Part shown: one piece after another, positions 13,601 through 28,600 of the stretch
Numbering within the stretch: the first letter of the stretch is position 1
Layout of the letters: each line of letters opens with the position of its first letter
Assembly (NCBI GenBank): GCA_949316235.1
Contig: OX438748.1
Coordinates: forward strand, 26,592,836 to 26,656,835
Reading direction: 5' to 3'
DNA: 64,000 bases
From: Oegoconia quadripuncta
Taxonomy: Eukaryota; Arthropoda; Insecta; Lepidoptera; Autostichidae
Program-made: the position numbers and the translations under genes
Notes under the pieces: model-generated
What the model was told of the DNA's origin: nothing
The model's database searches: none
What the model saw: the letters and a program-made list of their open reading frames with translations, nothing else

Positions 13601-16600
13601 GTTATAAAACCTACAATATTAAATTAAAGTTATCACTGTGAATTTCAGTACGTTGTCGAAGAAGCTAAGATCTCCTAAAATAATGGCTAATTCATATTTT
13701 CTAAAAATAGTTTATTGAGTCGTGATATTTGACTCGGTGAAATTTTTTATAAACAAAAATTAAGTTACTCATCGATTTTCTTTTAAATACGTATAGTTAC
13801 GGGAGTTCTATTCTCCGACTTAATGAAATTCACAGTGATAATTTAATACTCTGTGTTTTAATACTAAATACCTATACAGTATCTAAAGAAAGCTACCGGT
13901 TTGTTAGAAAACAGTTTTATTATATCACTGGCAGATATATCCATGTGCAAAAAATCACGGCCTTTAGATTATAGGAAATTAATAGTGTATGGTTACTGGA
14001 CTAATGGTTTGACGGATATTGAATTAGCGACAGAAGTCCTTTAGCTCCTTTTTAAATGCAGTTGGGTTTTTGGTCTTATAGTGTTTGGTGTAGTGGTTAT
14101 AAACTCTGACCACTATACCAAAAGGTCGCGGGTTCGAATCCCGCTAGGGGTCATGTTTATATGATGAATACGGACATGTGTACCCGAGTTATGGATGTTT
14201 GCATTTACAATAAGTATTTATTTACAAAAAAAAAATTAAAAAGTATATCAATCAACCATCTGGTATCCACAACACAAGCATATATTTGCTTTAAGTGGAA
14301 TGCCATCTGCATTGTGTGCATGTCCAAGGGTGTTTATTTGTTTATTTATTAGTTATTTATTTATATAGGTACTTATATTTTATCTTTAAGTACCTATTAC
14401 TGTAATATTACACAAAATCAATACATACCACTTACTACTATTAGAACTGACCAATAACTCATTTTAGGTTAGGTGTTTGTAGCAAATGTCTATAGTTAAC
14501 TTCAGAATCCGTGGTATCCATTTACAAAATAGTGCGTGAGTCCAGCCAGCACTTTATATCTATTATATTTTTATTTATTGTTTCAGCGATCATCCTAGCA
14601 ACAACTGAAGACTTCCGAGAAATCCCTGTGCTTCCACAAAGTAAACGGTAAGTATTTGCAGTATGAACTTGATTAACAGCTTTCGTGGCTGAATAAAATA
14701 GGATAGGATTTACATGACGGTGGTCGCGGATTCGATTTCTAGTGGGGTACATTTATAGCACTGGGTTTTGGTTGATGTTAGATCACTTATAGTGATAGAT
14801 ACCAAAATTGGCAAAACGTAACATTTTGAAATCACCCTTTTCGTCAGCCTGGCACGATCACAAAATGACCAGCAGCAAAAAGTCGTCGGAACTTCCTAAG
14901 ATCCGCACCTGTGAGAGGCAAATCGCCAAGTTCTTCCAGAGTTTGGCGAACTAAGAGGAGCCCTACCAGCGGATTATATCGCGGTTGCTGACCTAAAAGA
15001 CTAAAATGACCTGCGGACCCAGGTTAATCGCTGAAGATCAAATCTGGTGAAGTGGAGAAGTAGTGACCATAGTGACAAACGCGCTGCGATTCATTCCAAA
15101 CGATTCCATAATACCCATCCACCAATATTTAAGAGGACTTTTGCACAACTTCAGATTGCCGCGGCCGTCTATGCCGTAGCCGTAGACGTATTCTAAGCGG
15201 ATGCAATGTAACTGGACACATTGTCACGAAGAAGACGCCGGTAACCGCCCTTTATTTCAAATTATTTCAAAAACTATTCGAGGTACACCCCTGAAATTTG
15301 GTATAGTTGTAGAAAATGATAGCCTAAATACAGATTTGTAGTTAAAATAGGACAATTACGAATTTAGAAGTTAGTTTTAGGGGGCTAAATGCAAAATAAA
15401 ATTCCATGCTACCAAAACTGCAGGATTCCTGCTAGATATACAGGGTGAATTTGAATTTGTGTAATTCCCATTAACTGGTGACGGCACTTTTGATTACGAA
15501 CAACTTTCCCCAAGGAAACATAGTCGAATTTGATCAAAAATAGTCGAATTTTGATTACCTATACCCATACAAAGTAAATCATTCTGAACCCAGTTTTATT
15601 ATGGAAATCCAACAACTGTCGGCTAAATTGGGCTATGGTTCCTAGCGGAAAGTTATTGGTAATAAGGAGTGGAGTCACCAGTAAACGGGAAATACACGAA
15701 TTTAATTTCATCCTGTATAGTCATTTTTAATCTGGAAAATATAATTCCTCATATTATCATTCATATTATCATTCATATATAGCTCCAAATTCAATAAGAT
15801 GACGATATTACTAGGAATAATTCTTTATCTCCTACTGACCTATATCAATTGACGTAGGTATACTGTCTGTATACTACTTAAGTGAAACTATTTCAGAGGC
15901 TTTAGGTAAAACTTTATGCACATCAGAAATGTTTTCTAAACTACGGTTCTGAAACTATCTCTTTGTACGACGAAGCCCCTTGTTTCAGCCGAAATATGCG
16001 ACGTAAGTATTCTCTTTTGCTCGTAACTGTATGCTGGCGTAGAAACTAATTCAGCACTAGTATCATGACAGGCGCGATAAACGTTTATGTCTTTATTTAT
16101 TTTATTTTATTAAGTACAACAAACAGCTGCACAATTTATATACTTAATCTAGTTTTACAAAATGATGTGGATCATTGTACAACCAGCAACGTTATCCACA
16201 GGTTACTGTTTCGAAGATATAGACAGTAGTACAAAATTGGTTCAATTTTACACCAAATATTGAATATACCTAAACTAACTTTAACAGTATTACCTACAGT
16301 TATTACGATAAGTATCTAAATATAGTTAGTAGTATGTCGCGCGAGATACTATTTGTCCTGCACATTGTGTGATTAGGCAAAGGTGTGACGTACAAGATGA
16401 TGTTGTGAGTAAGATAGATAGAGATATGTTAAGGTGGTTGGGGCATATAGAATGAGTGAAAGCAGATTAATGTAAGCAATGTATAACGAAAGCGTGCATG
16501 GTGGGGTCGGTAAAGGTCGGCCAAGAAGGACCTACATCAATCAAGTTACTGACGTCCTCATAAAAGGCCAGGTGCGGTTAACCACTAACCGACGAGCGTG

Positions 16601-19600
16601 TATGTTTATGGTAATAAATAACACTATTAATCGACCTTGCATGTATTCGCTAAAGAGTCGCTCTGGATGTCTATGGGGGAGGCCTATGTTCAGCACGTGG
16701 ACGTCCTGTGTTTGATAAAATGATGACGAATAAAATGAACTTACTCGTATTATATATTTAATAGGTCGGTACTTGTACTAGGAGTACAGAAGAGAATAAG
16801 AAGTTACCTAGCGCTTTTCTGATACTAAATAAAAAGTGCTAGAACTTTCGGGACCAACAACCTTGTATGCTACAATCTTTGCCAAAAATACGTTTCATGT
16901 TAAATATAATGCTTTTACATATGATTTACACAAAGAAAAATATTAGACAAAAATATCTCTCGTAACAAAAGCGGGGCCAAGAAACCTTGTGGGTCCTTTT
17001 GTAATAAAAGCAATTTCTTTAACATGGAATCCATAAAGAGATGAAAAAGACAAAACATAATGTACAAAACACACAATAATAAGTGGAGAGGGAAAGTGAA
17101 AGTACGAAACACTCTAAACAACCGCCCTAAGGGAATTTTGTGAAGTGGTTTACCACTACTAAGTGTTCACGAGGCAAAGTTTAGAATTCGATTTGCGAGT
17201 GACTTGCAAACTTGGTCAACATGTCACAACTAGTTTCATTGTTAAAACAAAATACAATAAGATGTGACAGTTTTTTTTTTTTTAAACGGTTCACAAAACT
17301 GGACACAATTTAAAATATTTTTAGTCTTACCCAACATTACGACATAATTAATTGAATGTATCCTACTTGATGTGAACACAGCATGCACACAGGTAAACAG
17401 TCTCAATACTTAAGAGTAAAATAGGCTATTAACTAAATCACTAAAACGATACAAAAAGACCTATTTATAATTGTTGTGAAAAATTAAAACTTATCGTATC
17501 TTTCAGTGCATAGATGACCAATTGGTGTAGTGGATAGTGACCCTGTCAACGAAACCAAAGGTTGTGGGTTCGAATCAAGCGAGGGGTAAACGTTTTTGTG
17601 ATGAATACGATTCTCGAGTCATAGACGTTTATTTAAATGTATGTATATTTATCCGTTTATTTACTAACCACAAGCTTTGCTTAGTTTGGGACTAGATTGG
17701 TATGAGTATTCGAAATACTTATTTATTTATTAGCAGCTAGGATAAGTCCGTTGCTTATTGTAAGAGTCTCTAATAATTATTATATGACAGGAAAATCACA
17801 CGCATTATCAAAGTATAGAATTATATAGGACATGTTGGACATGACTTGCCCTAATTGCTACACTGGATAGGCCAGGCGGCTTGGCGATTGCAGATTCGAC
17901 GCTGCTGCTACCCATCTTTGAACTGTGATGGTAAGTTACTGATCTTTAAGTCACCTGCTACCACACTCACGAGAGGAGACAGTTTTTTTTTAATCTCAGT
18001 CACTTACACCAATCATCTAATTCCAAACTAAGCAAACATTTTCTTGATTCTAACCCGCAACCATTGGTTTCGCTGACAGGGTCACTATCCGCTGCACCAA
18101 TCGGTAGTCTTGTTTGTTCCTATTAGTTGAACAGGAATCACACGACTCTCCGAAAGAGACTGTTTGTCTGTAAGTATTTATTAAGCCACATATTACAATC
18201 CCACATACTCGGGTAATAAGAACAGTAAAATAAAAGAAAACGAGACTACTCTGCGTGTGTTAAACCTTAGTAGGGGCCACATAAAGCAAACACGTAACAA
18301 GGAACCTAGCGGAGTTTTATCGCTACAATAAAGCGAGTGACGTGTGCTTCCCCACACTTTATAACGCTCAATGCGTGTATGTCTCAAGTACGGTTGGCAT
18401 ACGAAAAGCTTACTTAGTACCTTATCTTTTCTGATCAAATTCGGAGCTATCAATGAGATGAACAGCGTATTAGTAAGTTAAGTAGGCAAAGCACAGCTGG
18501 AAGAACTGATGGCCGGAATCTCCATCTACAAGTAAACGGAACTGAAGGAACGGAACGTTAACCGCCTCCGTGGCTCAACGTAAACAACATTGGGTTTACG
18601 ATTCGGAGGTCGCGGGTTCGATCCCCAGCGGGGTACATGTTTAAGTACTCGGTTTGGTTGGTGGTAGGGCACTTTAAATGTCCGCCTGGCTAGCTACCAC
18701 CATCTTATCTAAATCTGCCGCCAAGCAGAAATGTTAATAGCATTGTTGTGTTCCGGTTGTCAGAGATAAGATATCTAGCCCCCCAAATGTGTTGGGGTTT
18801 CCGGGTCAATACGCTTCCACCTTCGACCTCATCTTCACTTACCATCAGGAGTGATTGAGGTCAAGTACGAACCCGTCTTGCATAAAAAAAAAGCCCCGAG
18901 GAAGGAAGGAAGGAATTATGAGGGAGGCCTATGTTTAGCAATGGACATTTTGCGACTGATATGATGATGATGAATAAGCCCATTATGTCTAAGATCACCA
19001 TTTTAACCTTATAGGTCCTTCTATACGCACTTTTTTGCATGCATTTGAATACAATAAAACAAATCGCAAACACAAAGATTCACACTCTCCAACATAGGGC
19101 ATTCTTTTTATTAGTACAGTTACGGTGGTCGAATTTAATACAATACAATACAATACAAATACACTTTATTGCACAATAGAAAAGAAAATACAGTTTCAGA
19201 AAAGTGGTAAGAATAGATTTAATGTAATATGTCAAACAATATTATGTCAATATTATAAACTATTCCCCAATCTACTACTAATCTAGCTCAATTTAATAAA
19301 GTACAGTTAAATTGAGCTGACTGTACATGGAATTTTGTGACCACTGTTACACCCAATGAGCAACCACAGCTGAGCTAGGAGTTAACCTGAATTTCAGATA
19401 GGCGCAGAAGAGGTCACATACAATAACTTATCTACACATTGTAAAGCCATAACCAGTACACATTGTAAGCAAGAGAGATTTTGTATAAATCTTATTCCCA
19501 ATATCCCAAACTAGCACTGTAGATTTGGGAATAGTTTATAATATTGACATAATACACACAATTACATTAAATTCGGCCACCGTAACTGTACTAATAAAAA

Positions 19601-22600
19601 GAATGTGCTATGTTGGAGAGTGTGAATCTTTGTGTTTGCGATTTGTGTTTTATTGTATTCAAATGCATGCAAAAAAAGTGCGTATGGAAGGACCTATAAG
19701 GCTAAAACGGTTACAGGGTCGACTGGAAGAAATCTCTCATGGGATAAATCCGCCTTTGTACACTATTTCGATTTAATATATTATGTGTGTTACTTTGTAC
19801 AATAAAGAGTTTACAAACAAACTGTCTTGTTTGCAATTACACAAAAGATTCCCGAAATTAATTGCACTCGTAACAATTTGTAAAAACATTTTTCTTAGTG
19901 TACAGTCAGTTGTAGGGAAACCAGGTAATAAATAATAAATATCCTTAGACATACACACAGCGCCATCTAGTTCTACAGTAAGCAACTATAGGCTTGCGTT
20001 GTGGATACAAGATAAATGAAAACATCCATAACTCGGGTACACATGTCCGTATTCATCACACAAAGATATGTGCCTAGCGGGTTTCGAAGCCGCGGCCTTT
20101 TGGTATAGTGGTCAGAGTTGCTAACCACTACACCAAACAGGTCGTCAAACAGTCGTACTTACAGTCATTATGTGAACAGGGGGTCTGGTTTCTCTGCAGC
20201 TGATTGTACAAATACATTGTGCATGTGCGCCTATAGAAAGAGTGAACTGTGTAACATATCTTGGGGTCAAGGTCGATGAACATTTTTCATGGTCATATCA
20301 TACTGACTTCATTTGTAACAGGCTGAGAACGTTATTGACTAACTTTTATTACCTAAGTTTCAAAGTCCCGCCTGCCACCTTAAAGTATATATATAATGCT
20401 CTAATAGACTCCATACTGAGCTATGCACTGGACAGCTATGGACTTACGTTCAGGGGAAACCTGAAAAAGCTTGAAGAAATGCAAATTAGATTTTTGAAAT
20501 TATTGGTAAGCAAAAAGACTAAATTAAATTGTAAAGGTGACTATTATAAACTGTTCCAAATCTGCAAAATTCTACCGGTTAGTATCAAACATAAATACTT
20601 GGTAGCCCTAAATAACCATGGCGGTCATTAATTAAGAAAGCGCATGATGACAGAATTACCAGATCTGTAGCTACGGGTAAATAATGTGGTACCGAGTATT
20701 ACTAATTATTACGGTGATAGAACATTAAAAAAAAACGATTACCATATCTATTGAATAGCCTACCAACGGACATTAGGAATGAAAACAGCAGACGTAAATT
20801 TGGCATCATGCTCAAAAAATTTTTTCATGAAAATCTTTAAATTTTTGTATAAAAATTAATTCGTTTTACATAGCGAGACTCCAATATCTCCCGCAGACAA
20901 ACTGTTCAAATAGTTTTGTGGGGATCTAGTTGAAATGTAACCAGATTAGTTGATTAATAAATAAGTTAAATAAAAATAAAATTGTTAGTTTTGTAATTTT
21001 AGTTATATAGCATTTCAGCTATGTATAGGGGGTCCCTCTCCCTGAGTGCGCTTCAAACTTTTAATGATGGCCAAAGTGACTTGAAACGGATGAAGTTATC
21101 CCAAGAAAGTTATCAAGGGAAGATATCGAATTGCAGGAATATTCTACGAGTATCGTTTACAAAAAGTACAAAATTAAACTTCTGATAACTTGAACGGGAG
21201 TTTCTTGCAAGGTTTTTGTTCAAAAACCTATTTCAAATCAATACTTTAATGTAAAGCACAAAATAGTACCTGCTGGGTTAAGAGCCTTTTTAACTAACTT
21301 TAAAAGAAAGAGGTTTTCAATTCGGATGTGTTTTTAATATTTTATTCGTAAGTTATAACGATGAAATCTTCATGATATACAATTTTCGCTCATTCATAAG
21401 GCAGACTCCTCAGAGAAGAACGAGCAAGAAAGTCAGGGCTTGCTCTTTATAAATAAGTATTTTCACAATTTATGTTTCGACAAAGAAAATACTAATACCT
21501 CAAATACATTTGAATTCGTTATTTCATAGGACTTACCTTCAGTTTTGTCCCTAATAAAGAAAGATCGTCTAGGCTTGTAACGTCAAGTATGTCTATCTAG
21601 GACAAGAGATCCTAAGTTCAGTTTCGAGAGACAGGCCAATTGATGAATCCAACTCGGATCCAGCTACCCAGCTGTCTTCTCGTCTAAAATACGAATTATG
21701 GCAGTGGAACGTGGTCTCTCACTATGGGTCTCATTAAGAAAGGTCAATGTAGAGCTATGGAGAGGGCGATCCTTGGCGTTTCACTAGGAACGAATCAGGA
21801 GTGATCGAGTCAAACTGGGTCGTCAGTTGTTTGATGTAGCGGTTAAAAATTCTGACTGCTATACCAAAAGGTCGCGGGTTCGAATCCCGCTAGGGGCATA
21901 TGTTTGTATGATGATTACAGACATGTGTTCCGGAGTTACGGATGTTTTTCATTTATTTATGTATGTATTTGTGTAGTTTATCAACCATCTGGTATCAATA
22001 ATACAAGCCTAGTTGCTTAGTGTGGAACTAGATGGCGCTGTGTGTATGTGCCAAAAAAAATGAAGAGTAAAGAAATCCGTAGACGAATTCAAGTCACTGA
22101 CATGGAGCCACGTATTCGTAAGGTGAAGCAGCAGTGGACACGGCACATAGCTCAATAAATTGATTATCAGTGGGGCATTAAAGTTCTCGAGTAGAGCCTC
22201 GCAACGGCAAGCACAGCGTATCACGTCCACTCACAAGGTAGACAGACGACCAGCGCCGTACCAAATACAATATTTTTACAATACCTATGTTTTTTTTTAT
22301 TAAAAACTGGTTTCGCGTTTGACTACAATCTCACCTGATGGAAAATGACGATGTTTAATGTAAACAACATCGGGTTTACGATTCGGAGGTCGCGGGTTCG
22401 ATCCCCAGCGGGGTACATGTTTTAAGTACTCGGTTTGGTTGGTGGTAGGGCATTTTAAATGTCCGCCTGGCTAGCTACCACCATCTTATCCAAATCTGAT
22501 GCCAAGCAGCAATGTTAATAGCCAGTCCCCCAAGTGTGTTGGGGTTTCCGGGTCAGTACACTTCCATCTTATTGCTTGCGGACAGAGACTGGATATACAT

Positions 22601-25600
22601 AAACATATAACGCCAACAAACACATAAAACCCGTGGTTTTTCGTCGGGGGTTAAAAACAGTGCACAACACTACAACTCCACTCCAAGAACAAATGTCTTA
22701 TGTTTCGTGATTTCCTTCTCGTTTGTATCTTTCCTTAAGTGTTTCTTCCTCAATCACCATATCTCTGCTCTAATACACTATGTCCATAGCTGGGGGGCCT
22801 GGTGACCTGTAATTTTGGTTCTTCCTTTTCAGGCACCAGTCTTCCCACAAATGAGTTCTATGTATTACCTAGTCCTAAAATCACTTTGTAAAGCGTCATT
22901 TGGGGTGAGAAAATAAACAATATTTATTTTATTTTACCTTCGACCTCATCTTCACTTAACATCAGGTGTGATTGAAGTCAAGTACCAACCCGTTGTGAAT
23001 ATAAAAAAAATATATGAAACTTGGTACCAAATTAGCGATTGAACGCAAGCAAACTAAAGGGCAAATTACTAGCGAACAAATGCAAAAAAATTAACGTGGA
23101 TACGACGACGGCTGATGAGAACAGGATGCAGGCCGCTTCTATTCTAAATCTATGGGGAAAAGTCCTGTTTAGCAATAGACGTCCTACTGACTAATATGAT
23201 GATGAATCTGGTAACACACACACTATGGCACGATTTATACATCTTATGAACAATACATTTTGGTACAACAAAAGTACCAACCCTTTACCGTTCGTTGGTT
23301 CGATCGGCTATTTCCGTACTTTAAAGCCTCTCTTCCAGTGATTGCTCAAGGGTCCACGAATGTCTTCAACTCTCAAAGTCACTTCAAAGGACCTGCAATG
23401 TTTATTCAAGAGAAATAAGCGTTTACGAGTCAGTGAATATCTGATAAGTTATTTGGGACAGTATTTCGGTGGTGTAAGTCGTAGAAAATATTGCGATGAC
23501 TTTTCCTTTCATTTGTTGGCGTTATCTTGTGATCAGTCGGCGACTATGAGCAGATTTTTGCTCTGAAGGCTTTGTCGGGAGAATGCATACCCCAATCTCT
23601 AAATTCTAAAAGCCCATAGAAGGCCACTGATATTTTTGACAACAATTCCTGGCTAATTTAAGTTATTTTTCCTATCCATTTCTTTCATCATCATTCCATT
23701 TTATTATTTTTATTTTATTATAAATAATTTATTTCTTCACACCACTACTTTCATCACATACATATTACGGGCGGTACTGTAAGGAGAATATTCTTCGGCG
23801 TATCCTTCACTTAAAACTTTACTAGTTATTAGAAAATATTACTTTTCTAGGGCAACCTTGCCGTCTTACTAGGGGTACTATTCTCAAAATAACTAGTCTA
23901 GTAACATACCACTACCACTCTTGCCCATTTTACACTCTAACCTATTTAAGTATATTTATTTACATATTTTATTTATATACTTAATCACTTCACCATAATT
24001 CGATCGATCGATCGATCGAATCGATCGAAATCGATCCTAGTGAAACGCCCTAAAGTTAGGATAAGGGGATAAACGTCTAATAGATAGGCGTATTATTTTT
24101 TATTTTTTTTTATGTATGTACACCGATATCTCCGAGATTTGACGGTTGATTCACATGGTTCTTTTTGTAAATGAATGGGGATACCGTCGAGTTGGTCCCA
24201 TTGTAATTTCAGCGCAATTGGTCCAGTAGTTTTTGTGTAATCATGGTAAACATCAGAATGGCATTACATATTTAGACGATTTTGTAGTTTTTACACAGGG
24301 AAACTAAGTAGATATAGTTTGGGTTTGTATGGAAAAAGTGTAGAGAAGGTCGGTGTGATTATCAGCAATAAATATGACAAATCGAAGATCATCAGGTCCA
24401 GCTGGTACACCCGAACTGCCCATCTAACCTGTAGGAGCGAGAAGGTCGCCATCGCACAAAAATTATCAGGGAGATTAGCAACCACGGACAAATACTAATA
24501 ACTTTTTTTAACCGACTTCTAAAAAGGAGGAGGTTCTGTATTCTTTATGTATGTACATCGATTAGTCCGAGATTTTGAAGCCGACTTACGTCGGTGTAAT
24601 TATCAACAATAAATATGATAAATCGAAGATCATAAGGTCGAGCTGGTACACCCGAACTGCCCATCTAACCTGTAGGAGCGAGAAGGTTCGCCATCGCACA
24701 AAAATTATCAGGGAGATTAGCAACCACGGATCAATACTAATAACTTTGTTTAACCAACTTCAAAAAAGGAGGGGGTTCTGTAATCTTTATGTATGTACAT
24801 CGATTAGTCCAAGATTTTTAGGCCGGTTTTCATGATTATAAGGCCATGCCTGCGCTCACGCTGCTTAGCGAACTCCTCGGCAAGCCGGTCGTGAATAAGA
24901 CCGAGTCTATGCTCGTTCTGTTCGGGAGTTTCCTGGCGAATACGTGATTTAACGTAATCTTTCATAGCTATTAGACGTACTCGGCAAGCTTCGGGCGTCT
25001 CCTGGGAACGCGAAATTGCGTTCCGTGAGGCTTTTTTTTCAAGCCGTAGTACCCTTTCAGTTTCGGTTCCTTTTGACCGACAGTTCTTTAAACCGGCAGC
25101 ACCTTTCGTAGGCCTGCCCATATTGGTCAATTTTAATATATTTTATTATTTTGTAATGTCTGACCAGACACTAAAAAGAATTAAATAAAAAAGGATTTAA
25201 AAAAAAAAGACTTCAAAAAACCCGGAAAAAATAATTTAATTAAACTACTGCAATAATAATAACTGAAAAGTATGAAATAATAAACCAGAGCAGAATGTTC
25301 TTTATAGATAGATATACACTATTATATATAATGAGAATACAATACAATTTATATGCTATACAATAATAGTTAGGTATAATAATGAAATTAAAAATATATA
25401 CAATAGGTACTTTTTGAAGTCGGTGCCTGCGTAACCTAAGCCTAGTGACAAACGTTAACCTAGAGTCGATATGACAAAGTCACGATGATATTTCACCGAG
25501 ATTTCTATTGACCGGTTCCATAAATAGCTATAATAAAAAATTAGTCTTTTCCCAACTGTAATACAAAGACAGGATGACCTACTAGAGTAGTTATAAGCTG

Positions 25601-28600
25601 ATATGGTTCTATCATCCTACCTGCGTACCATGATATCGTTTGTCGCGCGTAGCGTAGGAGTGAGAGTGGGATAGTTGAATATTTCGTTCAAGTGAATGAG
25701 CAGGACAAATATTATCTCGCGCGACTTAAACGTTTATCGCGCCTGTCTTGTTACGGGGGATTGAGCTCGTAACTTATACCACAGTACAAAGAGAAGGAAT
25801 TATCTATCGGACTGTGACAGCGTTTGATGACAATCAGAGATTGCGAACATTCATTTATTCACTATTCATTAGAAATCTTGATGTTCTATATTTTGTGTTG
25901 GACGCGCGCTCCAAGTACTTTGGTATTTATATGGAACTACTTGTATGACATGGTACATACATACGTACATATGCTCACGCCTGTTTCCCGCTGGGGTAGG
26001 CAGATACTATTGATTTCCACTTGAAACGATCCTTACATACTGCTTCTTCCACTCTTATCAAATGCTTCATACACGCTCGTCGGTTACAGGTTAACCGCAC
26101 CTGACCTTTTGTGAGTACATAATATATAAAATGGTAACAAAGCAAATTCGTGTGGTTTTTTCACTTAAAAAGAATTGAACCAACCAACCCATCTTTTCCC
26201 GGGGGTGTCAAAAAAGAGACTAAGGGACTGTCCGCCCAACAACATCTATAGACTTGGATTTACGAATTCTATTATGAATAACTATTATTTATTACTACTC
26301 TAACTAGTGGACGTTCTGTGACTAATATGATCATGATGAGGATACTCTAGCTCTACTCTAGATGTAGCGTCAGTGGCTCAGTGTTTAACAAACGGTCTTC
26401 CAATTTGAGAGCTCCGAGTTCGATTCACAGGCAGGCCGTGTACCAATGAGTTTAATTACTTATGTACATTTATCGGACTGCTCTTGAACGGTGAAAGAAA
26501 ACATCGTGAGGAAACCTGCATATGGGCCATATGTCTATGGGGCCATAGTCCATCACGCTGGCCCAATGTTATACGAGGGAAGGCCTATACCGCTGCAGTG
26601 GGGTGTTTACGGGCTGATGATGGTGAGGATACTCTAATGTGTACTATAAATAAACTGATGGAAATTAATGTCCACAACAGATTCTTCTTTGGGCTTCGGA
26701 CGGCAAACCGAGAGACTGCAGAACGCTTGACAAAATAGCTTGACCCCTGTGGCTAACCCCAATCTGCAAACAGTCAGAATGTTAATAATATTATGCTAAA
26801 CATTAAAGCAACGGACAATTTAATTGACACAGATATTCAACATTGCTGATAATTCGAAATGATTGCCTCTATCGGAATTTGCATATAAATTGTTGATTTC
26901 CTAATGTTGATATTTAGATCGATTCGTGCTTTGGTAGTTTAGGCTAGGCTAGGTAGGTATGTGGTGACTAGATGGTATCAAATTTACACAAGGTGATTTT
27001 ATTCACCAAAATATACAATTAAATACAAAGCGTAATTCTATGGAACTTGCTAACTATGTAAACAAAAGACGATCTCAGAATTATTTCTCTTACCTACTTT
27101 TTTTTTTTTTTAATATTTCTGACACTTACACCAATCATCTAGTTTGGTTTGACGACCTGCTTCGTGTAGTGGTTAGCAACTCTGACCACTATACCAAAAG
27201 GTTGCGGGTTCGAATCCCGCTAGGGGCATATGTTTGTATGATGAACACGGACATGACATGTGTACCCGAGTTATGGATGTTTTCATTTATAATAAGTATT
27301 TATTTAGAAAAAAAAATGTATTTATGTAGTATATCAACCATCTCGTATTCACAACACAAGCCTATAGTTACTTACTGTGGAACTAGATGGCCATGTGTGT
27401 ATGTCTAAGGATATTTATTTATTTATTTATTATCTAGTCCCTAACTAGCTTGTTTTTTACTTTCGGTATTTTATTATTCGATATGGTTTGACATAGTATA
27501 GGAGTAAGTAAGACTCTTGCCCATCACTAGTAAATTCATTATTCAGAGACAATTTCAATATGGCGGTTCGTTTACATAGTTAGCAAGTTTCATAGAATGT
27601 TAGTTTACTCATACATACATAACGTCGCGACCGTCTCCGTGGCTCAATGTAAACAACATTGGGTTTACGATTAGAGGTCGCGGGTTCGATCCCCAGTGGG
27701 GTACATGTTTAAGTAACGGTTCCCGGGTCAATACGCTTCCACCTTCGACCAAAAAAAAAACGACCTTTATCCCAAATGGGATGGTCAGAGACATCCTAAA
27801 CAATAGGGTCCTCATCATCATCATCTCAGCCCGTGAACATCCCACTGCAGGGATATAGGCCTTCCCTCGTATAATGAGGGAGTATGGACCAGAGTCCACC
27901 ACGCTAGCATAATGCGAGTTGGGGACTTCACAATGCCTTAGAATTTTTATTTCTCAGGCATGCAAGTGACGATGTTTTCCTTCGCCATTTAAGAGCAGTC
28001 GGATAAATGTACATAAGTAATTAAATTATCAAAACTCAAGGAGCGTCGGTGGCTCAGCGGTTAAGACGCGGTCTCCCAATTTGGGAGGTCCGGGTTCGAT
28101 TCCCAAGCAGGCCATGTACCCATAATACTCATGATTACAAAAAACTTTACAAAGAAACACCTTTTATAAAATTCAAGATATTTTATTAGTTACATGTTAG
28201 CACGTGACCTCTCTCTCTCTTCAATTTAAGAACTATGCTCTTGTCGATGGAGTAATGACCACGTCTCTCTACTCTCTGCTCTTGTCCTAACCTCCTGGTA
28301 CGACACGACCTTCACCTTTTCTTTCACTTGGTCAAAGTAATTACGTCTAGGGCTTCCCCTTCCTCTCTTTCCCTCAATCTTTCCCTCAATTATGTTCTCC
28401 AAAAAGATATTGTGTCGTATCAAGTGACCTATCATAGTCTTCGGTTCTCAACTGTGGCGAACAGGCACCTCTTCTCCTTTACCATCATTTACACTTGACC
28501 TCTATCACCCCTTAAATAATCACTTAAATGAAAACGGGTAACTAAAATCAACATGTCCGTATGAAATACTTAAACTATATAGGGTCTAACAATATTAACC

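Larger units (their letters stand above)
1624..14586 (+). other. intron 1 (13.0 kb)
   Basis: Interrupts the signal-peptide coding sequence. It contains SINEs, LINE remnants, a 1.4-kb insertion with a giant inverted repeat and a poly-T run at 7419-7443. In 1640-2860, 3950-5190 (except the LINE piece at 4130-4280), 6090-7010 and 13210-14070 I see no gene and only unclassified AT-rich sequence. Confidence 0.6.

Noticed and set aside
14095..14150. tRNA-like B-box sequences ('ggttcgaatccc', 'ggttcgatcccc') at many positions as tRNA genes
   Set aside because: Each belongs to a SINE head with a longer non-tRNA body and tail. No clean cloverleaf of 70-75 nt stands alone.
23342..23566. 74-codon ORF in intron 2 as a gene
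   Set aside because: No motif; surrounding sequence carries LINE/RTE tails and no splice-supported partner.
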